Source: Sulfuritalea sp. (GTDB taxonomy: Bacteria > Pseudomonadota > Gammaproteobacteria > Burkholderiales > Rhodocyclaceae). Taken from it: 64,000 nt of DNA. The stretch lies in contig JAUSCI010000051.1 of the NCBI GenBank assembly GCA_030651305.1, positions 100,837-164,836 of the forward strand. Direction: 5' to 3'. Position numbers and translations under genes: made by a program. Shown piece by piece: positions 53,594-63,137 of this stretch (position 1 is the first letter of the stretch; each line of letters begins with the position of its first letter). Below the pieces are notes generated by a model that saw only the letters and a program-made list of their open reading frames with translations, ran no database searches and was not told where the DNA came from.

Positions 53594-54190
53594 TCACTGC
53601 GACTTCGAAAGCAGCTTGAGCGCTGCACGGATGCCGTCTGAGACGGAAACATCCTGTGCCAGCCCCTTCATCGCAGAGAGCGCCTCGCGTTCGTTGTAAC
53701 CGAGCGCCAGCAGGGCATTCATGACGTCGGCGAGGGTGTCGTTCGCCGTATCGCCAGAGCCGACTTTTGAGCCTCCACCGGCCAGCACCTTCGGCAGCCG
53801 GTCGCGCAGTTCCAGCAGCAGGCGTTCGGCGGTTTTCTTGCCGATGCCCGGCACCTTGGTCAGCCGTCCGGCTTCCTGCAGGGTAACGGCTTGTGCCAGT
53901 TCCGCGACCGACATGCCCGAGAGCACGGCCAGCGCCGTGCGCGCACCGACGCCGGAAATCTTCAGCAACTGGCGGAAGGCGGCGCGCTCGTCCGGCGAGG
54001 CGAAGCCGTACAAGTAGTGGCCATCTTCGCGGACGATCAGGTGCGTATGCAGCGACACTTTTTCGCTGGTGGCCGGCAGATTGTAGAAGGTACTCATTGG
54101 CACATCGACTTCGTAGCCGAGACCATGCACGTCCACCGTGATGGACGGCGGATTCTTTTCAATGAGGATTCCGGTGATGCGACCGATCAT
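53594..54190 (-). CDS. ruvA: Holliday junction DNA-binding subunit RuvA
   Basis: 198 residues. Domain [35 protein letters not shown] and the acidic-pin region, domain II with two HhH motifs ([19 protein letters not shown] and [23 protein letters not shown]), then a flexible linker and domain III ([25 protein letters not shown]). The linker ([12 protein letters not shown]) is encoded by a copy of the 23-bp repeat. A glycosyltransferase gene separates it from ruvC. Confidence 0.97.
   Translation of the reverse strand: MIGRITGILIEKNPPSITVDVHGLGYEVDVPMSTFYNLPATSEKVSLHTHLIVREDGHYLYGFASPDERAAFRQLLKISGVGARTALAVLSGMSVAELAQAVTLQEAGRLTKVPGIGKKTAERLLLELRDRLPKVLAGGGSKVGSGDTANDTLADVMNALLALGYNEREALSAMKGLAQDVSVSDGIRAALKLLSKSQ
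53742..53764 (-). repeat. 23-bp dispersed repeat, copy 7
   Basis: Reverse orientation; in the consensus orientation it reads GTCGGCT, CTGGCGATA, CGGCGAA. It encodes V-G-S-G-D-T-A in the flexible linker of RuvA. Confidence 0.7.
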
Positions 54191-55407
54191 GGTATTCCTT
54201 TGATTGGAGCGGAGTCGTGGCCATCGAGCATTTCGGTGATGCGGCGGACAAGATTGCCGATTACCGCCTGCTGGTCGAATGCGGCGTACTTGGCGGCGAA
54301 GGCCTGGGCGTTGGCGCGCCAGGAGGGATTGTCGATCAGATCGGTGAGCACGGCGCGCAAATCGCCCGGCGGCTGCTCCGGATTCACCAGCCGTCCGGCG
54401 CCCATTTCCTCGACGCGGCGCGCGACCAGAAACTGCTCCAGATGCCCGGGCAGCAGCAGCAGAGGTTTGCCGGCGAGCAGAAAGGCGGTCGTCGTCGCCA
54501 GGCTGGCATAGGTGATCGCGACATCGGCTTCGCGCGTCATTTGTTCGATGTCAGCCGGATGATCGAGAAAAGTCAGGTGCGGCGCGGAATAGCGTGCGGC
54601 CAGCGCGGGCGGCAGGTTCGGAAAGTAGATCACCGCTGCGTGGCCGAGTGCGAGCAGTGCGGCCAGCACGGCCTCGTGGTTCAGGCTTTCCTGGCGCAGA
54701 TAGGTGAACAGGCGCTTGCCAGCGCCGGCGGGCCATTCGACCGGCTTGCCGGCGCCGGCGCTGGGCAGGCTGCCCCAGTAGCGCGCCGGCCCGCGCTCGG
54801 CATAGTGGTCGAGTTCGGGGAAGGTCACCAGTGCTTCTTCGGTGACATCGAACAGATCGGCCAGATATTGCATCTGCACGCACCTGAAGCGCGCCAGCAC
54901 CGCATTGACGGTGGAGAGCGCGGCAAGGTCGAGCTGGCGGGTGGTTTGTTCAGGCAGCGGCGACCACGGCCGCATGTTCGGCAAGGGGCTGCGCCGTGGC
55001 GGCGCGGTGAAGCCGTTGGAGAACAGCATGACCGGGATGTCAAGGGTTCGCGCCGCGAGCAGAGCAGTCGGCGCGTGGTCGGCCAGCACCAGCCGGGCGC
55101 CGGTGAGGCGCATGGCTTCGCGCCAGCCGCCGACCAGGCCAAACAGGGCGCGCGGATCGGCATAGCCGAAGCGCAACAGGATATCGGCATAAGTCAGGGG
55201 CGGCCCCTGCCGGGTGGTCTCAGGTACGGTCGGAGCGGCAAGCCAGGCGAAGCCTTCACTGGCCAGAAAATCGCCGACCAGCGCCGGTTGCGTCACCATC
55301 CAGTGCACATCGTGGCCAGCCTCGCGCAACGCTCGGGCCAAGGGCAGGAAGGTGCCGACATGCCCCAGGTTTGCGCCGAATTCCCAGGCGTAGAGGATGG
55401 AAGCCAT
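54187..55407 (-). CDS. GT1/UGT-type glycosyltransferase between ruvC and ruvA
   Basis: 406 residues, GT-B fold. N-domain: [34 protein letters not shown] with the UGT-type catalytic His in G-H-V. C-domain: [64 protein letters not shown], the nucleotide-sugar-binding block of the MGT/UGT family, including the H-L-E-Q motif. Overlaps the ruvC stop by one base (TAATG) and ruvA by ATGA, so it is fully integrated in the ruv operon. The acceptor could be a lipid or polyketide; unknown. Confidence 0.85.
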   Translation of the reverse strand: MASILYAWEFGANLGHVGTFLPLARALREAGHDVHWMVTQPALVGDFLASEGFAWLAAPTVPETTRQGPPLTYADILLRFGYADPRALFGLVGGWREAMRLTGARLVLADHAPTALLAARTLDIPVMLFSNGFTAPPRRSPLPNMRPWSPLPEQTTRQLDLAALSTVNAVLARFRCVQMQYLADLFDVTEEALVTFPELDHYAERGPARYWGSLPSAGAGKPVEWPAGAGKRLFTYLRQESLNHEAVLAALLALGHAAVIYFPNLPPALAARYSAPHLTFLDHPADIEQMTREADVAITYASLATTTAFLLAGKPLLLLPGHLEQFLVARRVEEMGAGRLVNPEQPPGDLRAVLTDLIDNPSWRANAQAFAAKYAAFDQQAVIGNLVRRITEMLDGHDSAPIKGIP

Positions 55408-55952
55408 TACACCAGCCGCCCGTTGCGCATGCGTTTGCCCAGTGTCGCCAGCGCGCCCATGCCCTGCCCGCCGTGGGCGTGGGCAATCGCGCAGGCCAGG
55501 GCGTCGGCGGCATCGCTACCCGGCGCGCCGGGCAACTTGAGCAGGCGCATGACCATCGCCTGCACCTGCTCCTTCGCCGCCTTGCCGTGGCCGACTACGG
55601 CCTGCTTGACTTGCAGTGCGGTGTATTCCGCCACCGGCAGGTTCGCCGTCACCAACGCGGCGATTGCCGCGCCGCGCGCCTGGCCGAGCAGCAGGGTGGA
55701 TTGCGGGTTGACGTTGACGAAGACGATCTCGACTGCCGCCTGCTGCGGCTGGTAGGTGGCGATGATCTCGACCAGCCCGTCGAGGATGGTCTTGATCCGC
55801 TGCGGCAGGCTGCCGGCCACATTCGTCTTGATACAACCGCTGGCGACATAGGCCAGTTTGTTGCCGGCCTTGTCGATGACGCCAAACCCGGTCGAGCGCA
55901 GACCGGGGTCAATGCCGAGAATGCGGATCTGGGTCGAAGCGGGGGATTTCAT
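55407..55952 (-). CDS. ruvC: Holliday junction resolvase RuvC
   Basis: 181 residues. Catalytic residues: the first Asp in [16 protein letters not shown], the Glu in [26 protein letters not shown], and the acidic pair in [15 protein letters not shown]. Normally adjacent to ruvA, but here a GT1 gene intervenes. A direct/inverted-repeat element lies immediately upstream. Confidence 0.96.
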   Translation of the reverse strand: MKSPASTQIRILGIDPGLRSTGFGVIDKAGNKLAYVASGCIKTNVAGSLPQRIKTILDGLVEIIATYQPQQAAVEIVFVNVNPQSTLLLGQARGAAIAALVTANLPVAEYTALQVKQAVVGHGKAAKEQVQAMVMRLLKLPGAPGSDAADALACAIAHAHGGQGMGALATLGKRMRNGRLV

Positions 55953-55967
55953 TCTGAAAACCTTTTA

Positions 55968-56095
55968 GCCACAGAGGGCACAGAGTTCACAGAGAAACGC
56001 AAAGAATTCCTGGGAGTCGCCATCTCGGCTGCGAAGTGACCGATGGAGATTCTGAACGCCGTTTTCACCTCTGTGATCTCTGTGTCCTCTGTGGC
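55968..56095. repeat. Miniature inverted-repeat element (GCCACAGAGG family)
   Basis: The ends are GCCACAGAGGGCACAGAG on the left and CTCTGTGTCCTCTGTGGC on the right, forming about 28-base imperfect terminal inverted repeats with internal C-A-C-A-G-A-G tandem units. The 128-base element contains no gene and sits between ruvC and a DMT exporter. Short CACAGAG-rich elements of this kind occur in many environmental bacterial genomes, in multiple copies; the copy number here is not visible. Confidence 0.7.
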
Positions 56096-56115
56096 AGGAC
56101 TTTCGATTTTTGCTT

Positions 56116-56961
56116 TCATTTCCGCGCAAGATACACGCCCCACACCGCGAGCGCCATGCCCACCAGCGCCATTCCGGACAGGCGTTCGTCGAACAGCAGC
56201 CAGGCGATCAGTGCCGTGCTGGGGGGTACCAGATAGAACAGGCTGGCGAGATTGACCGCGCTGCCGCGCCGGATCAGCATGTTGAGCAGGGACACCGCTC
56301 CCAGCGACAGCACCAGTACCAGCCAGGCCAGGGCGAAGATGAAGTTGGGCACCCATTCGACGTGAAGGTTTTCGGTCAGGCTGGCGGCCACTCCCGTGGC
56401 GATGGCCGTCGGCAGGAATTGGGCGACGGACCCGGTGCGCCAGTCGAACCTGGGGCAAAAGCGTTTCTGGTAGAGAGTGCCGACCGTGATCGCGAGCAAC
56501 GCGGCCAGGGATGGCCAGAGGGCGTCGAGACCATACGCGGTGCCGAGCTTGCCCGATACCACCAAAGCGACGCCGATGAACCCCAGCGAGAGGCCGAACC
56601 ACTGCCGCTTCAGTACCGCTTCGTTCAACACCCAGCCGGCGGCGACCGCGGTCAGCAGCGGCTGGATGCCCACCACGAGACTGGTGACGCCGGCCGGCAG
56701 GCCCTTCGAAATCGAGACGAAAACGCCGCCAATATAGACGGCATGCACCAGCAGGCCCGTGACGCCGATATGAAACCACTGTCGCGCATCGCGCGGCCAG
56801 GGCGCGCGCATCACCAGTGCGAGCACGGTCATCAGCACCAGCACCAGCGAAAAACGGATCAGCAGAAAGGTCAGCGGCTCGGCATGCGGCAAGCCCAGTT
56901 TGGCGCCGATGAAGCCCGTGCTCCAGAGCAGGACGAACAACAGGGGAATGGAACGGTTCAT
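56116..56961 (-). CDS. EamA/DMT-family transporter
   Basis: 281 residues from ATG 56961 (MNRSIPLLFVLLWSTGFIGAKLGLPHAEPLTFLLIRF). Ten hydrophobic helices in two EamA repeats can be followed; the second repeat contains SLGAVSLLNMLIRRGSAVNLASLFYLVPPSTALIAWLLFDERLSGMALVGMALAVWGVYLA. Small-molecule exporter, substrate unknown. The frame extends to 57054 without a good start. Confidence 0.87.
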   Translation of the reverse strand: MNRSIPLLFVLLWSTGFIGAKLGLPHAEPLTFLLIRFSLVLVLMTVLALVMRAPWPRDARQWFHIGVTGLLVHAVYIGGVFVSISKGLPAGVTSLVVGIQPLLTAVAAGWVLNEAVLKRQWFGLSLGFIGVALVVSGKLGTAYGLDALWPSLAALLAITVGTLYQKRFCPRFDWRTGSVAQFLPTAIATGVAASLTENLHVEWVPNFIFALAWLVLVLSLGAVSLLNMLIRRGSAVNLASLFYLVPPSTALIAWLLFDERLSGMALVGMALAVWGVYLARK

Positions 56962-57065
56962 GACAAGCACGGTCGAAAATTCAGCCCGCAAGGGTAACCG
57001 ATTCGCAAGCCCTGCGGCCACCGGCGCGGCGCTATGATGGTCGGCACCAGTCAAGGAGAAATCTC

Positions 57066-57602
57066 ATGATCCGCAAACTCGTTACGGGACTCGCGACCGC
57101 GTTCGTTCTGGTCGCCACGGTGCGGGCCGAGGTGCCGGCGATCGGCGTTGTCGCGCCGGAGTTTTCGCTGCCCGATCAGACCGGCGCGCCGCGGCGCCTG
57201 GCCGAATGGCGCGGGCGGTGGGTGGTGCTCTACTTCTATCCCAAGGACGACACGCCGGGTTGCACGACAGAAGCCTGCAGCTTTCGCGACGACATCTCCC
57301 TGATCACGGCGCTGGGTGCGCAGGTAGTGGGCGTCAGCGTCGACGCCACGCTTTCGCACAAGGCCTTTGCCGAGAAATACCAGCTGCCTTTCCCGCTGCT
57401 CTCGGACGCTACGGCAGAGGTGGCGCGCCAATATGGCGCGCTGTCGGACTGGCTGGTGGTCAAGGTGGCGAAACGCTATACCTTCCTCGTCGACCCGGCG
57501 GGCCGTATTGCCAAGGTTTATCTGACGGTCGACGCCGCGCGTCATTCGAAGGAGGTCGCCGCCGACCTGAAGGCGCTGCAGGCAAAGACGGCCGGCAAGT
57601 AA
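57066..57602 (+). CDS. Exported peroxiredoxin (Bcp/PrxQ type)
   Basis: 178 residues with a signal peptide (LVTGLATAFVLVATVRA), so probably periplasmic, unlike usual cytosolic Bcp. Active site FYPKDDTPGCTTEACSFRDD has the peroxidatic Cys and a second Cys five residues later, the PrxQ disulfide pattern. Further blocks are VVGVSVDATLSHKAFAEKYQLPFPLLSD and KRYTFLVDPAGRIAKVY. AAGGAGA lies before the ATG. Convergent with yebC. Confidence 0.9.
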   Translation: MIRKLVTGLATAFVLVATVRAEVPAIGVVAPEFSLPDQTGAPRRLAEWRGRWVVLYFYPKDDTPGCTTEACSFRDDISLITALGAQVVGVSVDATLSHKAFAEKYQLPFPLLSDATAEVARQYGALSDWLVVKVAKRYTFLVDPAGRIAKVYLTVDAARHSKEVAADLKALQAKTAGK

Positions 57603-57614
57603 GGAGCAGAACCC

Positions 57615-58340
57615 CTATTCGTCCATCACTGCCGTGGTGTAGACCTCCTGCACATCGTCCAGGGATTCGAGCGCGTCGAGCAGCTTCTGCATTTGCAGCG
57701 CGTCCTCGCCGGAAAATTCCGTTTCGTTTTGCGGCTTCATCGTCACTTCGCCGAATTCCGGCTTGAAGCCGGCTTTTTCCAGCGTGTCCTTGACCGCAGC
57801 AAAGTCGTTGGGCGGGGTAATGACTTCGATCGAGCTGTCTTCATTGGTCAACACGTCGTCGGCGCCGGCCTCGACCGCCGCGTCCATCAGCGCCGCTTCG
57901 TTGGTGCCGGGAGCGAAGATCATTTGGCCGCAGTGCGTGAACAAAAAGGCCACGCTGCCGTCGGTGCCCATGTTGCCGCCGTGCTTGGCGAAGGCATGGC
58001 GCACTTCGGCAACCGTGCGCACCTTGTTGTCGGTGAGGCAATCCACCATCACCGCCGCGCCGTTGATGCCGTAGCCTTCGTAGCGCACTTCTTCGTAATT
58101 CACGCCTTCGAGTTGCCCGGTGCCGCGCTTGACCGCATTGTCGATGTTGTCCTTGGGCAGGCTCTGCGCCTTGGCCTTTTCGATCGCCAGCCGCAGTCTT
58201 GGATTGGCACTGATGTCGCCGCCGCCCATCTTCGCCGCGACTGTTATTTCCTTGATCAGCTTGGTGAATACCTTGCCCCGCTTGGCGTCCTGACGCCCCT
58301 TGCGATGCTGGATATTGGCCCATTTGGAATGGCCGGCCAT
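57615..58340 (-). CDS. YebC/PmpR-family regulatory protein
   Basis: 241 residues. N-terminal signature [33 protein letters not shown], middle [55 protein letters not shown]-terminal [23 protein letters not shown]. The family was first described as DNA-binding regulators. Recent work links members to translation of proline-rich stretches. In many proteobacteria it lies near ruvC. Confidence 0.95.
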   Translation of the reverse strand: MAGHSKWANIQHRKGRQDAKRGKVFTKLIKEITVAAKMGGGDISANPRLRLAIEKAKAQSLPKDNIDNAVKRGTGQLEGVNYEEVRYEGYGINGAAVMVDCLTDNKVRTVAEVRHAFAKHGGNMGTDGSVAFLFTHCGQMIFAPGTNEAALMDAAVEAGADDVLTNEDSSIEVITPPNDFAAVKDTLEKAGFKPEFGEVTMKPQNETEFSGEDALQMQKLLDALESLDDVQEVYTTAVMDE

Positions 58341-58430
58341 AGTCGTTTCCCTGGTTGCGCGGTTTGCCGCGGTGCTGCGACGGGGTTGTCACATACAATC
58401 GCGAATTTTAGCATCCCGGGAATCCGCGCC

Positions 58431-59969
58431 ATGACCCAGCCCCTGCCCATCGCCAAGAGCGGCGACACCGAACTCGTCCTGCTGTCGCAACTCGCCAACC
58501 GCCACGGCCTGATCACCGGCGCCACCGGCACCGGCAAGACGGTGACCTTGCAACGCATGGCGGAGCAGTTGTCAAACGCCGGCGTGCCGGTGTTCCTCGC
58601 CGATGCCAAGGGCGATCTGTCCGGTCTCGGCGCCGCCGGCATCGCCTCCGAGAAATTGCAGAAGCGCCTGGACGGGTTGGCCATCAAGGACTGGCAGCCG
58701 CAGGCCAGCCCGATCATGTTCTGGGATGTGTTCGGTGAATCCGGTCACCCTGTGCGCGCCACGATTTCCGACATGGGCCCGCTGCTGCTGGGACGCCTGC
58801 TCAACCTCAACGACACGCAGGGCGGCGTGCTGCAACTGGTGTTCAAGGTCGCCGACGACCAGGGGCTGCTGCTGCTCGACCTCAAGGATCTGCGGGCGAT
58901 GGTGCAGCATGTCGGCGAGCATGCGGCGGAATACAAGACCAAGTACGGCAATGTCTCGGCGGCCTCGATCGGCGCCATCCAGCGCGGCCTGCTGACGCTG
59001 GAAGAGCAGGGCGGCACCAGCTTCTTCGGCGAACCCATGCTCGACATCGAAGACTTGATGCAGACACAGGATGGCCGCGGCGTGATCAACGTGCTGGCGG
59101 CCGAGAAGCTGATGAATTCGCCGCGCCTCTACGGCTGCTTCCTGCTCTGGTTGCTGTCCGAACTGTTCGAGCAGCTGCCCGAGGCCGGTGACCTGCCCAA
59201 GCCCAAGCTGGCTTTCTTTTTCGACGAAGCGCATCTGCTCTTCAGCGATGCGCCGCCAGCCCTGCTGGAGAAGGTCGAGCAGGTGGTACGCCTGATCCGT
59301 TCGAAGGGCGTCGGCGTCTATTTCGTGACGCAGAACCCGCTCGACATTCCGGATGCCGTGCTCGGCCAGTTGGGCAACCGTGTGCAACATGCCCTGCGTG
59401 CCTTCACGCCGCGCGACCAGAAGGCGGTCAAGGCGGCAGCCGACACCCTGCGCGCCAATCCCGCTTTCGACGCGGCGGCGTTGATCACCGAACTCGGCGT
59501 CGGCGAGGCGCTGGTGTCCTTCCTCGACGAGCAGGGCCGACCGACCGTGGTAGAACGCGGCATGGTGCTGCCGCCCGCATCGCGCATCGGGCCGCTGACG
59601 GTCGATGAGCGCCGCGCCGCGATTGTCGCTTCACCGATTGCGGGGCATTACGAAAAGCTGCTAGACCGCGAATCCGCCTACGAGAAACTGACGGGCGCGG
59701 CGGTGCAGAAGGGTGCAGGCGCAACCACAGGAGTCGGCGCTGGTGGTACGGCGACTGTGCCGGCGGAACCCGCCAGCGGCGGCTTTCTCGGCGGTTTGGG
59801 CGATACGCTCGGCGGTATGCTCGGCGGCGGCGCCCGGACCGGAACGCGCGGCAGGCAGACGGTGGTCGAGGCGGCCGTGTCGAGCACCGTGCGCGCAATC
59901 GGTTCGTCGCTGGGACGCGAGATTGTGCGCGGCGTGCTGGGTTCGATCATGGGCGGCCGCCGCCTGTGA
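58431..59969 (+). CDS. HerA-like ATPase (DUF853)
   Basis: 512 residues from ATG 58431; an artefactual frame extends far upstream. Walker A GATGTGKT (residues 30-37) in [23 protein letters not shown], Walker [13 protein letters not shown], and ARG-finger-like region [34 protein letters not shown]. The C-terminal Gly-rich segment ([20 protein letters not shown]) is low-complexity. The family is related to HerA/FtsK; role unknown. A copy of the 23-bp repeat encodes part of the Gly-rich insert. Overlaps the next gene by GTGA. Confidence 0.92.
   Translation: MTQPLPIAKSGDTELVLLSQLANRHGLITGATGTGKTVTLQRMAEQLSNAGVPVFLADAKGDLSGLGAAGIASEKLQKRLDGLAIKDWQPQASPIMFWDVFGESGHPVRATISDMGPLLLGRLLNLNDTQGGVLQLVFKVADDQGLLLLDLKDLRAMVQHVGEHAAEYKTKYGNVSAASIGAIQRGLLTLEEQGGTSFFGEPMLDIEDLMQTQDGRGVINVLAAEKLMNSPRLYGCFLLWLLSELFEQLPEAGDLPKPKLAFFFDEAHLLFSDAPPALLEKVEQVVRLIRSKGVGVYFVTQNPLDIPDAVLGQLGNRVQHALRAFTPRDQKAVKAAADTLRANPAFDAAALITELGVGEALVSFLDEQGRPTVVERGMVLPPASRIGPLTVDERRAAIVASPIAGHYEKLLDRESAYEKLTGAAVQKGAGATTGVGAGGTATVPAEPASGGFLGGLGDTLGGMLGGGARTGTRGRQTVVEAAVSSTVRAIGSSLGREIVRGVLGSIMGGRRL
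59733..59755 (+). repeat. 23-bp dispersed repeat, copy 8
   Basis: Left arm GTCGGCG, centre CTGGTGGTA, right arm CGGCGAC. Encodes G-V-G-A-G-G-T-A-T in the HerA-like protein, the same strand orientation as the gene. Flank CAGGA. Confidence 0.75.
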
Positions 59970-60865
59970 CCGGCGTCGGCGCCGGGACTTCGCATCGGGC
60001 GGGAATCGCCTTCGCTGTCGTTGCGGCGTTCGGCTTTTCCTTCAAGGCGATCCTGGTCAAGCTGGCCTACCCGTATGGCGTTGATGCGATCACGCTGCTG
60101 GCCCTGCGCATGGCCTTCGCGCTGCCGGTATTCCTCTGGGTCGGTTTTTCCGCCTCGAAGAACGCGCCGGCGCTGAATCTGCGCGACTGGCTGGCAGTCG
60201 CGGCACTCGGCGTGCTCGGCTACTATGGTGCCAGCATTCTGGATTTCCTCGGCCTAAAGTACATCTCGGCGGGCCTCGAACGGCTGATCCTGTTCACCTA
60301 TCCGACGCTGACCCTGCTGTTCGGCGTGGCGCTGCATGGCCGAACCATCAGCCGGCGCGAGGGCCTTGCGTTGCTGCTGTGCTACGCCGGCATCGCGGCG
60401 GCCTTCGCCCACGATCTGCAATTCGCTGGTGACAAGGCCGTGGTGTGGATCGGCGGCGGCTTCGTCTTCGCCTCGTCGGTCAGCTATGCGCTGTACCTTT
60501 CCGGCAGCGCCGGCATGATCGCCAAACTCGGCGCGGCGCGTTTCACCGCACTGGCCATGCTGGTGTCGACCGCCGCCACCGGCGGCCACTTTCTCGCGAC
60601 GCAGCCGCTGGCGGCGCTGGTGCAGCCCTGGCCGGTCTATGCGCTGGGGGCGGCGATGGGCCTGTTCTGCACCGTGCTACCGGTATTCGCCCAGTCGGCG
60701 GCGATACGCCGTGTCGGCAGCGGGCAGGCGGCGCTGGTGGGCATGGTGGGTCCGCTGTTGACCATCGTCTTCGCCTGGCTGCTGCTCGACGAAGGCTTCT
60801 CCACCGCGCAGATGATTGGTGTCGCGCTGGTCATCGCCGGAGTGGCGGCGGTCAGCCGCAGGTAG
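59966..60865 (+). CDS. EamA/DMT-family transporter
   Basis: 299 residues starting with GTG in the last codons of the HerA-like gene. Ten transmembrane helices in two EamA repeats: [43 protein letters not shown] in the first, and [56 protein letters not shown] at the end. Not a close copy of the transporter at 56116-56961. Substrate unknown. Confidence 0.88.
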   Translation: MTGVGAGTSHRAGIAFAVVAAFGFSFKAILVKLAYPYGVDAITLLALRMAFALPVFLWVGFSASKNAPALNLRDWLAVAALGVLGYYGASILDFLGLKYISAGLERLILFTYPTLTLLFGVALHGRTISRREGLALLLCYAGIAAAFAHDLQFAGDKAVVWIGGGFVFASSVSYALYLSGSAGMIAKLGAARFTALAMLVSTAATGGHFLATQPLAALVQPWPVYALGAAMGLFCTVLPVFAQSAAIRRVGSGQAALVGMVGPLLTIVFAWLLLDEGFSTAQMIGVALVIAGVAAVSRR

Positions 60866-60913
60866 TCTGCGATTCGATGGGCGGCTGCCCGCCGACTGAG
60901 TATCAGCAGCATC

Positions 60914-60939
60914 TTGACAGGTATCTTTTTGTATATACA
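60914..60939 (+). promoter_or_regulatory. Promoter and candidate operator of brnTA
   Basis: TTGACA at 60914-60919 is a perfect -35 hexamer. A 10-bp perfect palindrome TGTATATACA (60930-60939) overlaps the -10 region (TATACA at 14 bases spacing, short of ideal). Transcription would start within a few bases of the ATG at 60948. BrnA-type antitoxins bind such promoter palindromes to autoregulate. Confidence 0.55.
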
Positions 60940-60947
60940 CTGGCAGC

Positions 60948-61223
60948 ATGATCACCTACGATGGGTCTAAGCGCAAAGCCAACATTGCCAAGCACGGGAT
61001 CGATCTGGCGGAGGTAGAAAGCGCTTTTGATTCACCGATGGTGACTATCGAGGACGATCGCGTTGCATACGGAGAGCAACGCCTTAAAAGCCTCGCCTGG
61101 TGGAATGGGCGAGTGGTCGTATTGCTATGGACTGAGCGCGACTCTGGAGCGCATGTGTTTTCTTGCCAAGATGCCGACAAAAGCCAAACCCGCGAGTACG
61201 TCAAAGCCATCGCCGGCCACTAA
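60948..61223 (+). CDS. brnT: BrnT-family ribonuclease toxin
   Basis: 91 residues. BrnT fold blocks are YDGSKRKANIAKHGIDLAEVESAFDSPMVTIEDDR, YGEQRLKSLAWWNGRVVVLLWTERDSGAHVFSCQDADKSQTREYVKA, equivalent to the DUF497 signature (ending usually in I-S-A-R-K-A; here the middle part reads F-S-C-Q-D-A-D-K-S). RelE-like RNase that stops growth unless bound by BrnA. Overlaps the antitoxin gene by 53 bases. Confidence 0.85.
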   Translation: MITYDGSKRKANIAKHGIDLAEVESAFDSPMVTIEDDRVAYGEQRLKSLAWWNGRVVVLLWTERDSGAHVFSCQDADKSQTREYVKAIAGH

Positions 61224-61509
61224 GGCTGGCTGGCAATCCGTCGTCGATGCCGCCCCGGATGGTGACTCAGCCCGCAACGAGCTGTGGGGCAACGCCATTG
61301 TGACGCATGGCGGAGGCGTTACTGACACGCTCTCCGAGTTGCGTCGTGCCCGCGGGCAACGCGGACCACAGAAAAGACCACGCAAGACCGCGACGGCCAT
61401 TCGCCTGTCGCCCGAGGTTACGGAGTTTTTTAAGGCGGGCGGGCGTGGTTGGCAGACGCGCATCGATGAGGCGCTGCGCGAATACGTGAAAGAGCACAAG
61501 CCAGGCTGA
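61171..61509 (+). CDS. brnA: BrnA-family antitoxin
   Basis: 112 residues from ATG 61171, within brnT. The C-terminal part has the BrnA pattern PRKTATAIRLSPEVTEFFKAGGRGWQTRIDEALREYVKEHK, a ribbon-helix-helix-type DNA-binding and dimer segment. The N-terminal part is a Lys/Ala/Ser-rich extension (PTKAKPASTSKPSPATKAG) longer than in typical members (about 80-100 residues). Autoregulation through the palindrome upstream of brnT is likely. Confidence 0.85.
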   Translation: MPTKAKPASTSKPSPATKAGWQSVVDAAPDGDSARNELWGNAIVTHGGGVTDTLSELRRARGQRGPQKRPRKTATAIRLSPEVTEFFKAGGRGWQTRIDEALREYVKEHKPG

Positions 61510-61647
61510 TAATCTTTGTCGGGTCCGGCTTTTCCCGGTTAGCAATCAAATTCGAGTTTGGCTCTTTTGATTCCCGCCCAGCGCCAGTTGCTTTCAGCGA
61601 ACGCCTGGCGTCGCCCGGCCTCGGGGCAGGGTACACCGCCATGCGCC

Positions 61648-62016
61648 TCAGCAACCGGCAATCAGTTTTTGCGCAATTTCGACAGGGGCTGCGGCCAGGG
61701 TGCGCTCGGGCAGCCAGGTGGTCAGCCGCGATCCGGTTTCGCTCTGATCGACGCGGATCACTCCAAACGTCGTCGGTGAAGGCTCCGGGTTGGTCAGGAT
61801 CAGGAAGATGCTCTCTTCGGGGGTATCGGCTGGACGATTGCGGACGCTCAGATTGGCCATCTTCCGGTTGATGTTGTAGGTAATGCAGCGGGCCAGTTTT
61901 GCGGGCTCGGTAAAGCTTTCGCTTTCGACCCGTTTACCGGGGCTTACTGAGTCCGCCGGTGAGAGCGCATATCCCGCGAGTGCCAGCGCTAGAAATACAA
62001 GTCCTGAACCAGCCAT
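61648..62016 (-). CDS. Exported hypothetical protein
   Basis: 122 residues with a signal peptide (GSGLVFLALALAGYALSPA). The mature part has two Cys (LARCITYNINRKM and the final AGC) that could form a disulfide, with SVRNRPADTPEESIFLILTNPEPSPTTFGVIRVDQSETGSRLTTWLPE in between. No family recognised. It stands alone, convergent with brnA. Confidence 0.6.
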   Translation of the reverse strand: MAGSGLVFLALALAGYALSPADSVSPGKRVESESFTEPAKLARCITYNINRKMANLSVRNRPADTPEESIFLILTNPEPSPTTFGVIRVDQSETGSRLTTWLPERTLAAAPVEIAQKLIAGC

Positions 62017-62180
62017 GGTGATTTCCCGGTCGAAAGATTGGCGACGGCGGTAGAAGAAGGGCGGAGACCGATAGGCACCTCTTCGCCGGACTACTACGAT
62101 CTAGCCTAAACCTCCGGCCGCGAATATTCAGGCGATACAGGAGGTGAAAACGCCGCCAATTTCCGGCTACGGGTTGAATG

Positions 62181-62206
62181 AAAAACGCCCCACCCGGTCA
62201 GGGGCG
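62181..62206 (-). terminator. Rho-independent terminator of metF
   Basis: On the minus strand CGCCCC, a 9-base loop and GGGGCG are followed by TTTTT, 62-80 bases after the metF stop. The gap between it and 62016 holds no gene. Confidence 0.8.
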
Positions 62207-62267
62207 AGGCGTCGTCGGTAAAGCGCGGCGCGAAGCAGTCCGATCGGGGATCTTGTTCAAGCCACGG

Positions 62268-63116
62268 TCAAGCAGCCTGTCGGGCAGGCCCCAACCCGAG
62301 CCGATTGCAGAGCTCCAGTGTCAGCCCCGCCTGGTTCATCGAATAAAAATGCAGACCGGGCGCGCCACGCTCTATCAGGCGCTGACAAAGTTCAGTCACC
62401 ACATCCAGGCCAAAGGCGCGGATCGAGTCCGCATCGTCGCCCAAGCTCTCGAACTTGCGACGCATCCAGCGCGGGATCTCGGCCCCGCAGGCGTCGGAAA
62501 AACGCGCCAGCTTGGAGAAATTCGCGATCGGCATGATGCCCGGTACGATCGGCACGGCAACACCGAGCGCCCGCGCCTGATCGACGAAATGCTCGTAGGC
62601 ATCGGCGTTGTAGAAGTACTGCGTGATGGCCGAGTTGGCGCCGGCGTCGACCTTGCGCTTGAAATTCAGCAGGTCGTCGCGCGGGCTCCTGGCTTGCGGA
62701 TGCCATTCGGGATAGGCTGCCACCTCGATGTTAAACCGGTCGCCGGTTTCGCTACGGATGAAGGCCACCAGTTCGTTGGCATAGCGGAACTCGCCGGCGT
62801 CGTTCATGCCCGAGGGCAGATCGCCGCGCAGGGCGACGATGCGGCGGATGCCGCGCTCGGTGAAGGCGACCAGCATCTCACGGACCCCATCATGCGTGGA
62901 ACCGATGCAGGAAAGATGCGGCGCGGCCGAATGGCCGGCGGCGGCGATTTCCATCACGGCGGCCAGGGTGCGATCGCGCGTCGAACCGCCGGCGCCATAG
63001 GTCACGGAAAAAAACTCGGGCCTCAGCACCGCCAGCCGGGCCACTGTGGTGCGCAGTTTCTCCATGCCCTCGGTGGTTTGCGGCGGGAAAAACTCGATGG
63101 ATAGCTCAAGACTCAT
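62268..63116 (-). CDS. metF: 5,10-methylenetetrahydrofolate reductase
   Basis: 282 residues, FAD-dependent. Blocks: LSIEFFPPQTTEGMEKL, FFSVTYGAGGSTRDRTLAAV, HLSCIGSTHDGVREML, IVALRGDLPSG, VAAYPEWHPQA, KVDAGANSAITQYFYNADAYEHFVD (flavin and folate site), IVPGIMPI. It acts with ahcY in the methionine/SAM cycle. Order ahcY-holin-like-metF on the minus strand is a typical betaproteobacterial layout. Confidence 0.97.
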   Translation of the reverse strand: MSLELSIEFFPPQTTEGMEKLRTTVARLAVLRPEFFSVTYGAGGSTRDRTLAAVMEIAAAGHSAAPHLSCIGSTHDGVREMLVAFTERGIRRIVALRGDLPSGMNDAGEFRYANELVAFIRSETGDRFNIEVAAYPEWHPQARSPRDDLLNFKRKVDAGANSAITQYFYNADAYEHFVDQARALGVAVPIVPGIMPIANFSKLARFSDACGAEIPRWMRRKFESLGDDADSIRAFGLDVVTELCQRLIERGAPGLHFYSMNQAGLTLELCNRLGLGPARQAA

Positions 63117-63137
63117 GCGCGATTCCTGGATGAATGT

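Noticed and set aside
54217..55755. 512-codon open frame antisense to the GT1 gene and ruvC
   Set aside because: Its opposite strand has GT-B and RuvC catalytic motifs; the antisense product is Gln/Arg/Gly-rich with no family.
57693..58430. Upstream extension of the HerA-like gene
   Set aside because: Antisense to yebC and without motifs; the ATG at 58431 matches the family N-terminus.
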